This document shows, in pieces, positions 34,292 through 43,883 of a stretch of DNA of 64,000 nt (position 1 is its first letter; the number at the start of each line of letters is the position of its first letter). A model generated the notes under the pieces. That model had not been told where the DNA came from, ran no database searches, and worked only from the letters and a program-made list of their open reading frames with translations. This stretch comes from G016756615 sp050958605 (GTDB lineage: Bacteria > Pseudomonadota > Alphaproteobacteria > Rhizobiales > Rhizobiaceae): NCBI RefSeq assembly GCF_050958605.1, contig NZ_JBJHDO010000001.1, positions 992,001 to 1,056,000 on the forward strand, read 5' to 3'. Position numbers and translations under genes: made by a program.

Positions 34292-36688
34292 CTATTCGCC
34301 GTAAGGAAGCCAGATGTTCTTCACCTGCGTGGCTCGGCGCAGATAGTCACGGCCTTGGCCCTGACGGGCGTCCATCCAGTCGCGAGTTCTGCCGGCGTTG
34401 ACCCAGGTCGCCTTGAGGTTGCCGCAGGACGCCTTCTCGACCATGGCGCTGCCTTCCGCCGAACCCACATACCATAGCGCTGCCACTTCGTCGTGTTCGG
34501 CGAGCGTCTTCGCCAGGAGGTCCCGCTCGCCGGTGACAATATTGACGACACCACCCGGTACGTCGGACGTGTCGAGGACCTGATAGAGATTGGTAGCGAC
34601 CAGCGGATGCCTGGTCGAGGGCACGACGACGACCCGGTTGCCCATGGCGATGGCCGGCAGGACCAACGACACCAAGGAGAGCAGCGGCATCTCGTCCGGG
34701 CATATGATTCCCATCACTCCCCAGGGTTCGTTGAGCGCGAGCGTCACATGGCGAGACTTGGTCGAATGCACTGCGCCATCGAACTTGTCCGACTGGGCGG
34801 CATAATAGAAGATGCGCCTGAGGGTCACATCGAACTCGGTCGTAGCCGCCTTGGCCGAAACTCCGGTGCTGTCGATCAGCAACGCCTCGAATTCGGCGCG
34901 GCGGGCATCGAGATTCTCGCCCAGGTAGTACAGCACCTGCGCGCGATTGTGCGCCGTCACGCCGCCCCATCCGCCGGCTTTGGCCGCGGCCTCGACGGCG
35001 TTGCGGATATCCTTGCGGTTGCCGATGCCCGCCTCGCCGATGACCGCGCCGCCTTTGCCGACCACCGAGTAGGAGTAGCCCCCATCGGGCCGCGCCTGCT
35101 TGCCGCCGACGTAGTTCTTGGCGGTACGGTCGATCGCGTCCGAATGGGCCAGCTTCATGCCAAGAGCGGGAGCAGCGGAAGGCTTCAGCTGCGCCTCGAC
35201 CTTCGCGACGGGGAGTGCCTTTTCCCAATTGGCGACGAGATATTCATGGAGGCCTTCGCGCGCGCCTTCGCGTCCGAAGCCGCTTTCGCGGTAGCCGCCG
35301 AAACCGGCGCCGGCATCGAGCATGTTGGTGCAGTTGATCCAAACGACGCCGGCCTTTACCCGCGCGGCCACGTCAAGGGCTAGGTTGACGTTTTCCGACC
35401 AGACCGAAGCGGCGAGACCGTAACGCGTGTTGTTGGCGAGGGACACCGCTTCGTCGGGCGTGCGGAAGGTCATGGCGGTGGCGATCGGGCCGAAGATCTC
35501 TACCTGACAGACCGTCGAGGCGGGCTCGACATCCGTGAAGAAGCCCGGCGCGAAGAAATTGCCCTTCGCGGGTAGCTTGGCGGACGCTTGCCAGAGGGTG
35601 CCGCCTTCCTGCTGCCCCTGGGCGATGAGGCCGCTGATGCGCTTGAGCTGATCCTTCGAGACGATTGCGCCGACATCGGTGCATTTATCGAGCGGATCGC
35701 CGACGCGCAGCGTCTCCATCCGCTTGCGCAGCTTGCCGTGGAAGCGCTCGGCAATGCCTTCCTGAACGAGGATGCGGGAGCCGGCGCAGCAGACCTCGCC
35801 CTGGTTGAACCAGATCGCGTCCACGACGCCTTCGACGGCGCCGTCTATATCGGCATCCTCGAAGACGATGAAGGGCGACTTGCCGCCGAGTTCGAGCGAC
35901 AGCTTCTTGCCGGAGCCGGCAAGCTGGTCGCGGATGACGCGGCCGACCTCTGTCGAGCCGGTGAAGGCGACCTTGTCGACGTCGTCATGGCCGCAGAGTG
36001 CGGCGCCGGTCGTGCCGTCGCCGTGGACGATATTGACCACGCCGGCCGGCAGCCCAACCTCGTGGCAGATCTCGGCGAAGGCGATCGCGGTGAGCGGGGT
36101 CTGCTCGGCAGGTTTGAGAACCAGCGTGTTGCCGGCGGCCAAGGCCGGAGCAACCTTCCAGGCGAGCATGAGCAGCGGGAAGTTCCACGGGATCACCTGC
36201 CCGCAGACACCGACCGGCGAGAAATCCTCGAACTCGCTCTCCACCAATTCGGCCCAGCCGGCATGGTGATAGAAATGGCGCGCGACGAGCGGAATGTCGA
36301 TATCGCGGGTTTCGCGGATCGGCTTGCCGTTGTCCATCGTCTCCAGCACCGCGAGAAAGCGCTCGCGCTTCTGGATATGGCGGGCGATCGCGTAGAGATA
36401 TTTCGCGCGCTGGTGACCGGAGAGCTTCGACCATTTCGGGAAAGCGGAGCGCGCCGCCTTGACGGCGGCGTCTACATCGGATGCGGAGCCGTGGGCCACG
36501 CGCGCCAGCACTTTCTCGTTCGCCGGATCGGTCACCTCAAAGGTCTCGACGCCGACCGCAGTGAAGCGGCCATTGATGAAATGGCCGAACCCGTCGGCGA
36601 GGGACTCCAGCCAATGGCGCACATCGTCATTGGCTTCGGGCGCGGGACCATATTCCATCGTGCGCAGAATGTCCTTGATCTGGTTCAT
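34292..36688 (-). CDS. ALDH16-type aldehyde dehydrogenase with pseudo-ALDH C-terminal domain
   Basis: The 798-residue protein is twice the length of a standard ALDH. The N-terminal ~500 residues are a complete NAD(P)-linked ALDH: WNFPLL, FTGSTEVG, Glu in LELGGKSPF (about 266), the catalytic Cys in NQGEVCCAGSR (about 300), and NNTRYGLAASVW. The C-terminal ~280 residues are a second ALDH-like segment (EPWGVMGIICPDEMPLLSL) lacking a catalytic Cys site. This is the ALDH16 layout known from a Loktanella structure. GAGG lies before this ATG; the frame extends six codons further. It starts 11 bases after deoC, so acetaldehyde made by DeoC is a natural candidate substrate (inference). Confidence 0.92.
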   Translation of the reverse strand: MNQIKDILRTMEYGPAPEANDDVRHWLESLADGFGHFINGRFTAVGVETFEVTDPANEKVLARVAHGSASDVDAAVKAARSAFPKWSKLSGHQRAKYLYAIARHIQKRERFLAVLETMDNGKPIRETRDIDIPLVARHFYHHAGWAELVESEFEDFSPVGVCGQVIPWNFPLLMLAWKVAPALAAGNTLVLKPAEQTPLTAIAFAEICHEVGLPAGVVNIVHGDGTTGAALCGHDDVDKVAFTGSTEVGRVIRDQLAGSGKKLSLELGGKSPFIVFEDADIDGAVEGVVDAIWFNQGEVCCAGSRILVQEGIAERFHGKLRKRMETLRVGDPLDKCTDVGAIVSKDQLKRISGLIAQGQQEGGTLWQASAKLPAKGNFFAPGFFTDVEPASTVCQVEIFGPIATAMTFRTPDEAVSLANNTRYGLAASVWSENVNLALDVAARVKAGVVWINCTNMLDAGAGFGGYRESGFGREGAREGLHEYLVANWEKALPVAKVEAQLKPSAAPALGMKLAHSDAIDRTAKNYVGGKQARPDGGYSYSVVGKGGAVIGEAGIGNRKDIRNAVEAAAKAGGWGGVTAHNRAQVLYYLGENLDARRAEFEALLIDSTGVSAKAATTEFDVTLRRIFYYAAQSDKFDGAVHSTKSRHVTLALNEPWGVMGIICPDEMPLLSLVSLVLPAIAMGNRVVVVPSTRHPLVATNLYQVLDTSDVPGGVVNIVTGERDLLAKTLAEHDEVAALWYVGSAEGSAMVEKASCGNLKATWVNAGRTRDWMDARQGQGRDYLRRATQVKNIWLPYGE

Positions 36689-36698
36689 CGGCGGGTCC

Positions 36699-37703
36699 TC
36701 ATGCAAGCGGATGCTGGAAGGAGGCGGAGTAGCGGCCCGTCACGTGGTGTTCGAGCTGTCGTTCGATATCGCCGAGCATTGAGCTGGCGCCGATGCGAAA
36801 GAGGTTCGGCTGAAGCCAGGGCAGCCCAAGTTCCTCCTTCATCAGGATCTGCCAGGACATGGCGTCCTTGGCGGATTTGAGCCCGCCAGCCGGTTTGAAG
36901 CCGACGCGCTCGCCGGTCAAATCGAGGTAGTCGCGCAGGGCCCGAACCATGGTCAGGCTGACGGGAAGCGTCGCGTTGACATCCTCCTTGCCGGTCGAGG
37001 TCTTGATGAAGTCGGAACCGGCTTGCATCGCGACCATCGAGGCACGGTAGACATTGCGGAGCGTCTTGAGGTCGCCTGTGGCGAGTATCGCCTTCATGTG
37101 CGCGTCGCCGCAGGCTTCGCGCATCTGGCGCACCTCGTCGTATAGGGCTTGCCAGTTCTGCGTCAGCACATGCTCGCGGGTGATCACGATGTCGATCTCC
37201 GCAGCGCCTTGATCGACCGCGTAACGGATTTCGGCGAGACGTTGCGGCAGCGGTGTGAGGCCTGCCGGAAAGCCGGTCGCGACCGAAGCGACCGGTATGC
37301 CGGAGCCTTCCAGCGCCTTCACCGCATGCCCCACCATGGTGGGATAGACGCAGACCGCACCGGTGGTGATGTTCTCGCCGGCGAGCCCGAGCGCCTCGAC
37401 GAGGTCGTCGCGTATCGGCTTGCGCGCCTTGGCGCAGAGACGACGCACACGCCCGGCCGTGTCGTCGCCGGACAGTGTCGTCAGGTCGATGCAGGTGATC
37501 GCCTTGACGAGCCATGCGGCTTGATGCGCCTTCTTCACGCTACGGCGGGTCGTAAGCGTTGCGGCTCGCCGCTCGCTGGCGGACAGGTTCACTGAGATGT
37601 CCTTGAACCAATCGGGCTGGAAACCGGTTCCCGGATTGCGCGCGTGGGCTTCACCCCTGGGGATTTCGACGAGGTACGGTGGGCTCGATGTCTGCACGGT
37701 CAT
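36699..37703 (-). CDS. deoC: Deoxyribose-phosphate aldolase
   Basis: DeoC splits 2-deoxyribose 5-phosphate to glyceraldehyde 3-phosphate and acetaldehyde. The 334-residue form is longer than E. coli DeoC (259), with an extra N-terminal segment, like eukaryotic-type DERA. The Schiff-base lysine is Lys234 in DFIKTSTGKE. The second Lys and the glycines are in GFKPAGGLKS, and CIDLTTLSGDD is the N-terminal catalytic strand. It overlaps the sugar permease gene by four bases (ATGA) with GGAAGGGA upstream, so it is firmly part of the sugar-uptake operon. No deo nucleoside phosphorylase gene is adjacent. Confidence 0.95.
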   Translation of the reverse strand: MTVQTSSPPYLVEIPRGEAHARNPGTGFQPDWFKDISVNLSASERRAATLTTRRSVKKAHQAAWLVKAITCIDLTTLSGDDTAGRVRRLCAKARKPIRDDLVEALGLAGENITTGAVCVYPTMVGHAVKALEGSGIPVASVATGFPAGLTPLPQRLAEIRYAVDQGAAEIDIVITREHVLTQNWQALYDEVRQMREACGDAHMKAILATGDLKTLRNVYRASMVAMQAGSDFIKTSTGKEDVNATLPVSLTMVRALRDYLDLTGERVGFKPAGGLKSAKDAMSWQILMKEELGLPWLQPNLFRIGASSMLGDIERQLEHHVTGRYSASFQHPLA

Positions 37704-38713
37704 GTGCGTCCCTTCCTATGGTCGATGAAGCGATTGAGCAAAATGGCCGCGACGATGATCAGGCCTGTGACGGTCATCTGGTAGAAGGAGCCCAATCCAA
37801 GCAGATTGAATATATTGCGCAGCACCTGCAGCAGCATTACGGCGAAAAAGGTGCCGAGCACGCCGCCGCGCCCGCCGAACAGGCTGGTCCCTCCAAGGAC
37901 CACGGCGGCGATGGCGTCGAGTTCAAGGCCTTGGGCCGCGGTCGGCTGGCCGATGCGCAGGCGCGAAGTGAGCAGGATGCCGCCCAGGGCCGCCATCAGC
38001 CCGGAAACCGCGAAGACTCCCGTGACGATCAGCCTGGTTGGCAGCCCGGACAAGCGAGCCGCTTCCGGATTGCCGCCGGTCGCGTAGACATATTCTCCAA
38101 AGACGGTGAAGCGCAGAATAATGCCGGCGACGATGCACAGGACAATGAAGATCACCGCCATGGATGTCAGCGCAAAGCCGGGGAAGATCGGGATCATCGT
38201 CGAACTGATGGCGGCGAAGCCTTGCGGCAGGCCGCTCACCGGAACACCATCGGTGAGAAGATAGGTGATGCCACGGAACGAGACGAGGCCTGCCAGCGTA
38301 ATGATGAAGCTCGGCACCTGCGCCAGTGCCGAGACGGCGCCCATCGCGGCGCCGCAGCAAAGGCCGACAAGAGCCGTGATCGCAATAGCGAGGAACGGGT
38401 CGTAGCCGTTCGTCATCAGCACCGCCACGACCATGCCGCACAACGCCACAACCGAGCCGACCGACAGGTCGATGTTGCCGGTAAGGATGACAAAGGTCAT
38501 GCCGACGGCCACGACGCCGACGACGGTCGCCTGCTGGAACAGATTGGCGATGTTGCCGAACGTCAGGAAGTTGTCGGACAGCGACGCGGCTATCGCGACG
38601 ACGACCAGAAAAATCAGGACGAAATTGTACTCGATGATAATGTCGACAAGCTTGCGGCCGAAGCCAGGCTGCTGGCCGCTCGCCGGCATCAGGGCCGTGT
38701 CAGTGCTGGACAT
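37700..38713 (-). CDS. Ribose-type ABC transporter permease
   Basis: The 337-residue permease has eight to ten hydrophobic helices and the RbsC-type motifs GMTFVILTGNIDLSVGSVVAL and GRGGVLGTFFAVMLLQVL. CUT2-family permeases work as homodimers for pentoses, methyl-galactosides, autoinducers or polyols. The ATG with GAGG four bases upstream is used; a GTG three codons earlier is possible. It overlaps the ATPase gene by 14 bases and deoC by four. Confidence 0.94.
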   Translation of the reverse strand: MSSTDTALMPASGQQPGFGRKLVDIIIEYNFVLIFLVVVAIAASLSDNFLTFGNIANLFQQATVVGVVAVGMTFVILTGNIDLSVGSVVALCGMVVAVLMTNGYDPFLAIAITALVGLCCGAAMGAVSALAQVPSFIITLAGLVSFRGITYLLTDGVPVSGLPQGFAAISSTMIPIFPGFALTSMAVIFIVLCIVAGIILRFTVFGEYVYATGGNPEAARLSGLPTRLIVTGVFAVSGLMAALGGILLTSRLRIGQPTAAQGLELDAIAAVVLGGTSLFGGRGGVLGTFFAVMLLQVLRNIFNLLGLGSFYQMTVTGLIIVAAILLNRFIDHRKGRT

Positions 38714-40196
38714 GATCCTCACCCAGGATTGTGGCTCTCAGGATCGTTTCGCGATCCGTTGTCGATGGATTGAACTTGCCGATGTTGCGCCCCTCATGGA
38801 ATACCCAGATCGCGTCACAGGCCGCGTAGATCTCGTCGAGCTCGCTGCTGGCAACGATGACAGCCGCGCCCTCGTCGGCAAGCTTGTCGACGAGGTTGTA
38901 GAGGTCTGCCTTGGCGCCGATGTCGAGGCCACGGCTGGGCTCGTCGAGCAGCAGCAGGCGCGCTCCATTGATGATCCACTTCGATAGCACAACCTTCTGC
39001 TGGTTGCCGCCGGAAAGCTGTGCGACGGCCTGTTCGGGCCTGCCGTACTTCGTGGAAAGAGTTTTCAGGACGGCCGTCGCCTTCTGCTTCTGCAAGCCAT
39101 GGCGCATGAGCCAGTTGCCCCGGATCGAGGGCAGGGTCGCGTTCTTGTAGATCGGCGCGTGCAGGATCAACCCTTCCGTCTTCCGGCTTTCCGGCACGAG
39201 GGCGACACCGCAGCGGATCGCCGCCGCGGGGCTGCGCGGATGGAAGGGCTTTCCGTCGAGCACGATGTCGCCGCGGAAGGCATGGACGCCGAACAGGGCC
39301 TTGAGGAACGAGGTGCGGCCCGAGCCATTCAGGCCGGCGAGCCCGACGACTTCGCCCCAGCGGACCTCGAGCCCACTGATGTCGAGCCCTTCCGCACCAG
39401 CTAGCCGATTGACTCGCAAGGCCGTATCGCCCGTCACCGGCGGTCGTGCAGCTCGCTCCACCAGCGAGCGTTCCTTGCCGATGATCGCCTCGACCAGCAC
39501 GTCGTCCGGTGTCGCCTCTATCTCGAATGTGTCAATGGTGCGCCCGCCGCGCAGCACCGTGACTCGATCGCCGATCTCGCGCAGTTCGCCCAGGCGGTGA
39601 CTGACATAGAGGATCGCCACCCCCTGCCGCGCGAGTTCGCGGATCACGTCGAACACGGCTTCGATCTCGGTCTCGTTGAGCGAGGCCGAAGGCTCGTCCA
39701 TGATGATGATCTTGGCGTCCATCGTCAGCGAGCGGGCGATGGCGGTGAGCTGCTGGTTGGCGATGGAGAGCGTTTCGACACGGACGTCGAGCGGGAAAGT
39801 AGCGCCCACGCGCGACAGCGCTTCCTGCGCACGCTTGCGTCTCGCGCGGCGGTCTATGAAGCCCATACGAGCCGGCGCATGGCCGAGGAACATGTTCTGC
39901 TCCACGGTAAGCTGAGGTACGAGGTCCAATTCCTGGTAGATCATGGAGATGCCGAGATGTGCAGCTTCGGCGGGAGAGCGCGGATGGACTTCCTGGCCAT
40001 CCACGACGAGCGCGCCTCTGGTCGGGCGGTAGGCGCCCGCTATGATCTTCAGAAGGGTGGATTTGCCCGCTCCATTGGCGCCGAGCAGGCAGTGCACTTC
40101 GCCCTTGCGTACGCTGAGGTTTGCGGCTTCCAGAGCCACGATGTTTGGCGGAAAGCGTTTCGCCACTTCCCTGACTGCGAGAATCTCACTCTCCAT
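38700..40196 (-). CDS. Ribose-type ABC transporter ATP-binding protein (two domains)
   Basis: The 498-residue double ATPase has a canonical first domain (Walker A GANGAGKSTL, Walker B KIIIMDEPSASL). The second domain has Walker A in the degenerate form GLNGSGRTSF, signature LSGGNQQKVVLSKW and LLLLDEPSRGLDIG, as in RbsA. Domain one lacks a clear LSGG in the read segment, normal for this family. GGAG lies before the ATG chosen. It overlaps the SorC-family regulator gene by 11 bases. Confidence 0.95.
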   Translation of the reverse strand: MESEILAVREVAKRFPPNIVALEAANLSVRKGEVHCLLGANGAGKSTLLKIIAGAYRPTRGALVVDGQEVHPRSPAEAAHLGISMIYQELDLVPQLTVEQNMFLGHAPARMGFIDRRARRKRAQEALSRVGATFPLDVRVETLSIANQQLTAIARSLTMDAKIIIMDEPSASLNETEIEAVFDVIRELARQGVAILYVSHRLGELREIGDRVTVLRGGRTIDTFEIEATPDDVLVEAIIGKERSLVERAARPPVTGDTALRVNRLAGAEGLDISGLEVRWGEVVGLAGLNGSGRTSFLKALFGVHAFRGDIVLDGKPFHPRSPAAAIRCGVALVPESRKTEGLILHAPIYKNATLPSIRGNWLMRHGLQKQKATAVLKTLSTKYGRPEQAVAQLSGGNQQKVVLSKWIINGARLLLLDEPSRGLDIGAKADLYNLVDKLADEGAAVIVASSELDEIYAACDAIWVFHEGRNIGKFNPSTTDRETILRATILGEDHVQH

Positions 40197-41181
40197 CGCT
40201 GATCTCCAACGCAAAGCGAGCGATCGTCTCGTCGGTGATGAGGACCGAGACGTAGCGGCCTCTCAGCGCCGCCAACGCGATACGCGTCTTGTCAGCGCCG
40301 GCGACGACGCCGATCGAGCATCGCTTCGACTTCAGATGTTCGATGCGCAGACCTACCGTGCGGTCATCCAGCACGGCGTCGACGATTTGGCCCCGCGCAT
40401 CGACGAAGCGGCCGAGGATATCTCCAACGGCGCCTGCCGCCTTCAGCCGGTCGAGGTCGCTTTCCTCGAGATAGCCCGAGCCGAAAAGAACAGAATCGTT
40501 GCTGATCGGACCCATGCTGAAGCAGACAACTTCTGCCTGCTGGGCTAGGTCGAGCACACGTTCGACGATCGGGTCTTCCTCCAGCGCCTGGCGCGTGGTG
40601 CTCTTTCCCACGATTGCCGGAACAGGCAGCAGGGTGGCGATGCCATTGGCGGACTTCGCGATCTCCTCAGCCACTGCGCTGGTCTGTGACGCGGTCGAGC
40701 GCAGGTTGATCGCGCCATTGAGGAGGACCACGTGCAGCCCAGGGCTCCAGTTAGCCGGCAGCCGACGCGCCACCGCCGTCATGGTGCGTCCCCAAGAGAC
40801 GCCAAGCAGGTCGGGCTTCGGATTGATCCCGACGAGATAGTTGGCGGCAGCCTGGGCGACAGCCTCGATCAGCAATGCGTTGTCGGCAGCCACGCCGTTC
40901 GGCACGACAATGGCGTCGTGCAATCCGTAGGCCTGTTGCAGCATCACTTCCAGATTGGTGCGCCTGCGCGTCCGCGGCGTGATCTCGATGCGCACGACGC
41001 CGAGTTCGCGCGCCTCGGTCAGGAGGCGCTTGACCTGCCATCGTGTCAGGCCGAGTTCGGCAGCGATCTCGCTTTGCGTGCGCTCCAGGTCGTAGAAGAG
41101 CTTGGCCACGCGCACCATGAGGTGCTCGCGCTGCTCGTCCGAGGGCAGGCGGACGGATTGGGGCTGGCTTGCCTCGCTCAT
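40186..41181 (-). CDS. SorC/DeoR-type sugar-binding transcriptional regulator
   Basis: The 331 residues begin with an HTH (QSEIAAELGLTRWQVKRLLTEARELG) followed by the sugar-phosphate-binding domain of the SorC family, with GVSWGRTMTAVARRLP. In Bacillus the DeoR regulator of this family senses deoxyribose 5-phosphate, which fits the presence of deoC. It lies inside the operon, overlapping the kinase gene by four bases (ATGA), so expression is self-linked. The likely operator is the inverted repeat upstream of the binding-protein gene. Confidence 0.92.
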   Translation of the reverse strand: MSEASQPQSVRLPSDEQREHLMVRVAKLFYDLERTQSEIAAELGLTRWQVKRLLTEARELGVVRIEITPRTRRRTNLEVMLQQAYGLHDAIVVPNGVAADNALLIEAVAQAAANYLVGINPKPDLLGVSWGRTMTAVARRLPANWSPGLHVVLLNGAINLRSTASQTSAVAEEIAKSANGIATLLPVPAIVGKSTTRQALEEDPIVERVLDLAQQAEVVCFSMGPISNDSVLFGSGYLEESDLDRLKAAGAVGDILGRFVDARGQIVDAVLDDRTVGLRIEHLKSKRCSIGVVAGADKTRIALAALRGRYVSVLITDETIARFALEISDGE

Positions 41182-42698
41182 CGGCCCGCTCCCGCCGTCT
41201 GCTGTGCCGAAAGCGTGTGGAAAAGCGGCCGAAGCGCCTGTGTAGTCTCTCGATAACTCGACATCGCTTCGGCGTACCAGTCTTGGCGCGAAGCGTCCGG
41301 TTCGAGGCCTCGCGTCGGCGCGGTGCAGGCATCCGAGGCTGTGGTGAGATCAGGGAACAGGCCGAGGGCCGACGCGGAGCTGACGGCCGTGCCCACGAGT
41401 GACAGATTATCCTCATGTGCTACCCGAACCGGGCGTCCGAGCGCGTCGACCGTCGATTGCAGCCAGAGCGGGTTCTTGCAGATGCCGCCGGCCACCACGA
41501 TCCGGTCGATTTCGACCCCTCGTTGCTCGAGCACGTCCACGACATTCGCGGACCCCAGCGCGATCGAGTCCACTGCCGACGCGTAGATGTCCGCCCGGTC
41601 GTGCCCGAGCGACAGGCCGAGGATCGCTCCGCGCAGATTGGCGTCTCGGTAGGGTGTGCGATTGCCCATCCAGTAGTCGAGCATCAGCAGCCCCGAACCC
41701 TCGGCGATGCGGCCGCTCGCCTCGGCGATAAGCGCCGTATGGCCCGCCGCATCGAGGCCGAAGATGGTGTGGCTGAGCCAGTTGAGGATGGAGCCCGTCG
41801 ACACCTGACCCCCTTCGACCAGCCAGAGGCCATCCACCAACGCGTTGGGATAAGGACCCCAGAAGCCGGAGACGTCGCCCCGTTCGGCGAGATGGGTGAG
41901 GTGGACATTCGAGGTGCCGCCGATCAGCAGCATGCCGCTCGGCGCGACGGTGCCCGCGCCGAGCACGCCGATATGTGCGTCGATGCCGCCCTGTGCGACG
42001 ATAGCCCGCGAGGTGATGCCGAGCGCGGCGGCCACATCCGGACGAAGGGGGGCCACCGTTTCCCCGACGGGGACGACCCGGCGGGGAAGCTTGTCCGCCA
42101 GTTCGGGCACGCCCAGCGCTGCATAAACGTCCGGGACGAACGCGCCGTTGAGGGAATCGTAGTTCCACTTGCAAGCAGCGTTCATGCGCGAGGCGGCCCA
42201 TTCGCCGGTCAGGCGGTAGTTGACGAAATCGAGCGCTTCGCAGATGACAGCGGCGCGATCATAGACGGCCCGTTCGTTCGCCGCGAGCCACATTGCCTTC
42301 GGTACCAGCCACTCGCTGGCATCCTCGCCGCCGCTATAGGCCATCACCGGATGGTCGATGCGCCCCGTGTCACGCGATTCCTTCGTCGCGCGGGCGTCCA
42401 TCCAGAGGATTGCGGGCCGCAGCGGTGCGCCTTCCCGGTCACAGACGACGACGGAGGAGGCGGTGGTCGCGACGCATACCGCCGCGATCTCGCCGGTTCC
42501 GGCTTCGGCCACCGCCTGCGATCCTGCGCTCAGCAGCGATCGCCACCATTGCTCGATGTCCTGCTCGGCCCAACCGGGTTTCGGGTATCGGGTTTCATAG
42601 GAGGCCTCGCGCAGCGACAGCATCTTCCTGCGCTCTATATCATAGACACCGGCCCTCACGCCTCCAGTGCCCAGATCAATGCTCAAAACCTTCGTCAT
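41178..42698 (-). CDS. FGGY-family carbohydrate kinase
   Basis: The 506-residue kinase has the two FGGY domains: N-terminal DLGTGGVRAGVYD phosphate loop and LWMDARAT, and C-terminal GSANVVDVLEQRGVEIDRIVVAGGICKNPLWLQ. Members phosphorylate xylulose, ribulose, glycerol, erythritol and related polyols. Here it would phosphorylate the imported sugar or its oxidised form before DeoC acts. A 2-deoxy sugar is an unusual FGGY substrate, so this assignment is a hypothesis. GGGAGG precedes the ATG. Confidence 0.92.
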   Translation of the reverse strand: MTKVLSIDLGTGGVRAGVYDIERRKMLSLREASYETRYPKPGWAEQDIEQWWRSLLSAGSQAVAEAGTGEIAAVCVATTASSVVVCDREGAPLRPAILWMDARATKESRDTGRIDHPVMAYSGGEDASEWLVPKAMWLAANERAVYDRAAVICEALDFVNYRLTGEWAASRMNAACKWNYDSLNGAFVPDVYAALGVPELADKLPRRVVPVGETVAPLRPDVAAALGITSRAIVAQGGIDAHIGVLGAGTVAPSGMLLIGGTSNVHLTHLAERGDVSGFWGPYPNALVDGLWLVEGGQVSTGSILNWLSHTIFGLDAAGHTALIAEASGRIAEGSGLLMLDYWMGNRTPYRDANLRGAILGLSLGHDRADIYASAVDSIALGSANVVDVLEQRGVEIDRIVVAGGICKNPLWLQSTVDALGRPVRVAHEDNLSLVGTAVSSASALGLFPDLTTASDACTAPTRGLEPDASRQDWYAEAMSSYRETTQALRPLFHTLSAQQTAGAGR

Positions 42699-42728
42699 GC
42701 CGTCGGTTCCTCCCGATGCTTGCCGTTT

Positions 42729-43751
42729 TCAGGGCCGGAAAAGCACCTTGGAGAAAAACAGGCTCCGGTCCTCCCTGAAGCGTGCGAACATTGCAGGGAG
42801 TTCGGAAAGATCAAGATCGTGCGTGATCATGAACTCCCATTCGAGTTCGCCTGACCCGAGCTTTTCGAGTGAAACCGTCCATTGGGGGCCAGGAAACGGT
42901 GCGCCGAACGAGTTCCAGGATCCGTGCAGCGAAACCTCCTGGCGCAGGAAATGCTGGAATGTCTTGTTGTCGAGCTGCACCTCGCCGACCGGAATGCCGA
43001 TGAAGGCGACATGTCCACTTGGCGCGGCAAGCCGCGTGGCTGCATTGATAGCGGAGGGATGGCCCGCCGCCTCGATGATGACGTCGCACAGCAGATCGGT
43101 GCCCGGTTCGGTTCCGGCCAGGAAAGTATGCGTCGCGCCGGCGCGGCGCGCGAGTTCCAGCTTTGCTTCGGAGATATCGATCGCTACGACCTGGCTCGCG
43201 CCCATCAGCTTCATCCATTGTATGGCGAAGAGGCCGATCGGCCCGCACCCGATGACGCCGCCGCGCTGCCCCATGCGCACGCCGCCTGCCTTCCATATCG
43301 CGTGCAATGCGATCGAAGCCGGGTCGGTCATGGCCGCCGCACGTGGGTCGATCCCCTTCGGGGTCTTGATGAGATTGCCCACCGGCACGGCAACGAATTC
43401 GGCATAGGCACCGTCGCGGCGTGATCCGAAATAGTCATAGTGGCGGCAGCGCGAGAAATGCCCCTGCTGGCATTGGTCGCACTTGAAGCAGGGCAGCATG
43501 GGCGCGACCGCCACGAGTTCGCCCGGCGCGAACCCTTCCACACCATCACCAATCTCGGTGATATGGCCGGAAAACTCGTGACCGCAGATCAGCGGCATTT
43601 TGTGCGCGCCCTTGATCAGCATCCGCGGCAAGTCGGAGCCACAGACGCCTACCGAGGCCACCCTCACCATCACGTGGCCATACGAAACGATGGGTTTCGG
43701 AACGGTTTCGAGACGGATGTCTCCGGGCGTATGGAGAACTGCAGCGCGCAT
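42729..43751 (-). CDS. Zinc-dependent medium-chain alcohol dehydrogenase, sorbitol-dehydrogenase-like
   Basis: The ~340 residues show the MDR fold: catalytic zinc ligands Cys (GVCGSDLP) and His (CGHEFSGH), the structural zinc lobe CFKCDQC with a fourth Cys in SRCRHYDYFG, and the NAD-binding GCGPIGLFAIQ. Sorbitol or threonine dehydrogenase-like members oxidise secondary alcohols of sugars and polyols. It follows the binding-protein gene and precedes the kinase, so oxidation before phosphorylation is a reasonable order. The start MRAAVLHTPG is chosen; a frame extension to 43802 is possible. Confidence 0.92.
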   Translation of the reverse strand: MRAAVLHTPGDIRLETVPKPIVSYGHVMVRVASVGVCGSDLPRMLIKGAHKMPLICGHEFSGHITEIGDGVEGFAPGELVAVAPMLPCFKCDQCQQGHFSRCRHYDYFGSRRDGAYAEFVAVPVGNLIKTPKGIDPRAAAMTDPASIALHAIWKAGGVRMGQRGGVIGCGPIGLFAIQWMKLMGASQVVAIDISEAKLELARRAGATHTFLAGTEPGTDLLCDVIIEAAGHPSAINAATRLAAPSGHVAFIGIPVGEVQLDNKTFQHFLRQEVSLHGSWNSFGAPFPGPQWTVSLEKLGSGELEWEFMITHDLDLSELPAMFARFREDRSLFFSKVLFRP

Positions 43752-43821
43752 GCTCGGAAAGGTCCTGCTTTTTGGTGTGATATTCTTACGGGCGAGCGAC
43801 ACGTTCGCCGCCTCGACCCGT

Positions 43822-43855
43822 CCCTCGCGAGGTCGAAAGACGGACCTCGCGAGGG
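43822..43855 (-). repeat. Intercistronic stem-loop between binding-protein and dehydrogenase genes
   Basis: CCCTCGCGAGGTC pairs perfectly with GACCTCGCGAGGG across an eight-base loop, a 13-bp stem, with no U-run. It is suited to protecting the binding-protein mRNA and lowering expression of the genes that follow. Confidence 0.75.
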
Positions 43856-43883
43856 TGGGGAGGATGCTCGTTCCCGAGCCTGC

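Noticed and set aside
35588..36880. 430-codon open frame on the plus strand
   Set aside because: It is antisense to the ALDH16 gene and has no motif.
41415..42854. 479-codon open frame on the plus strand
   Set aside because: It is antisense to the FGGY kinase, which has full domain motifs.
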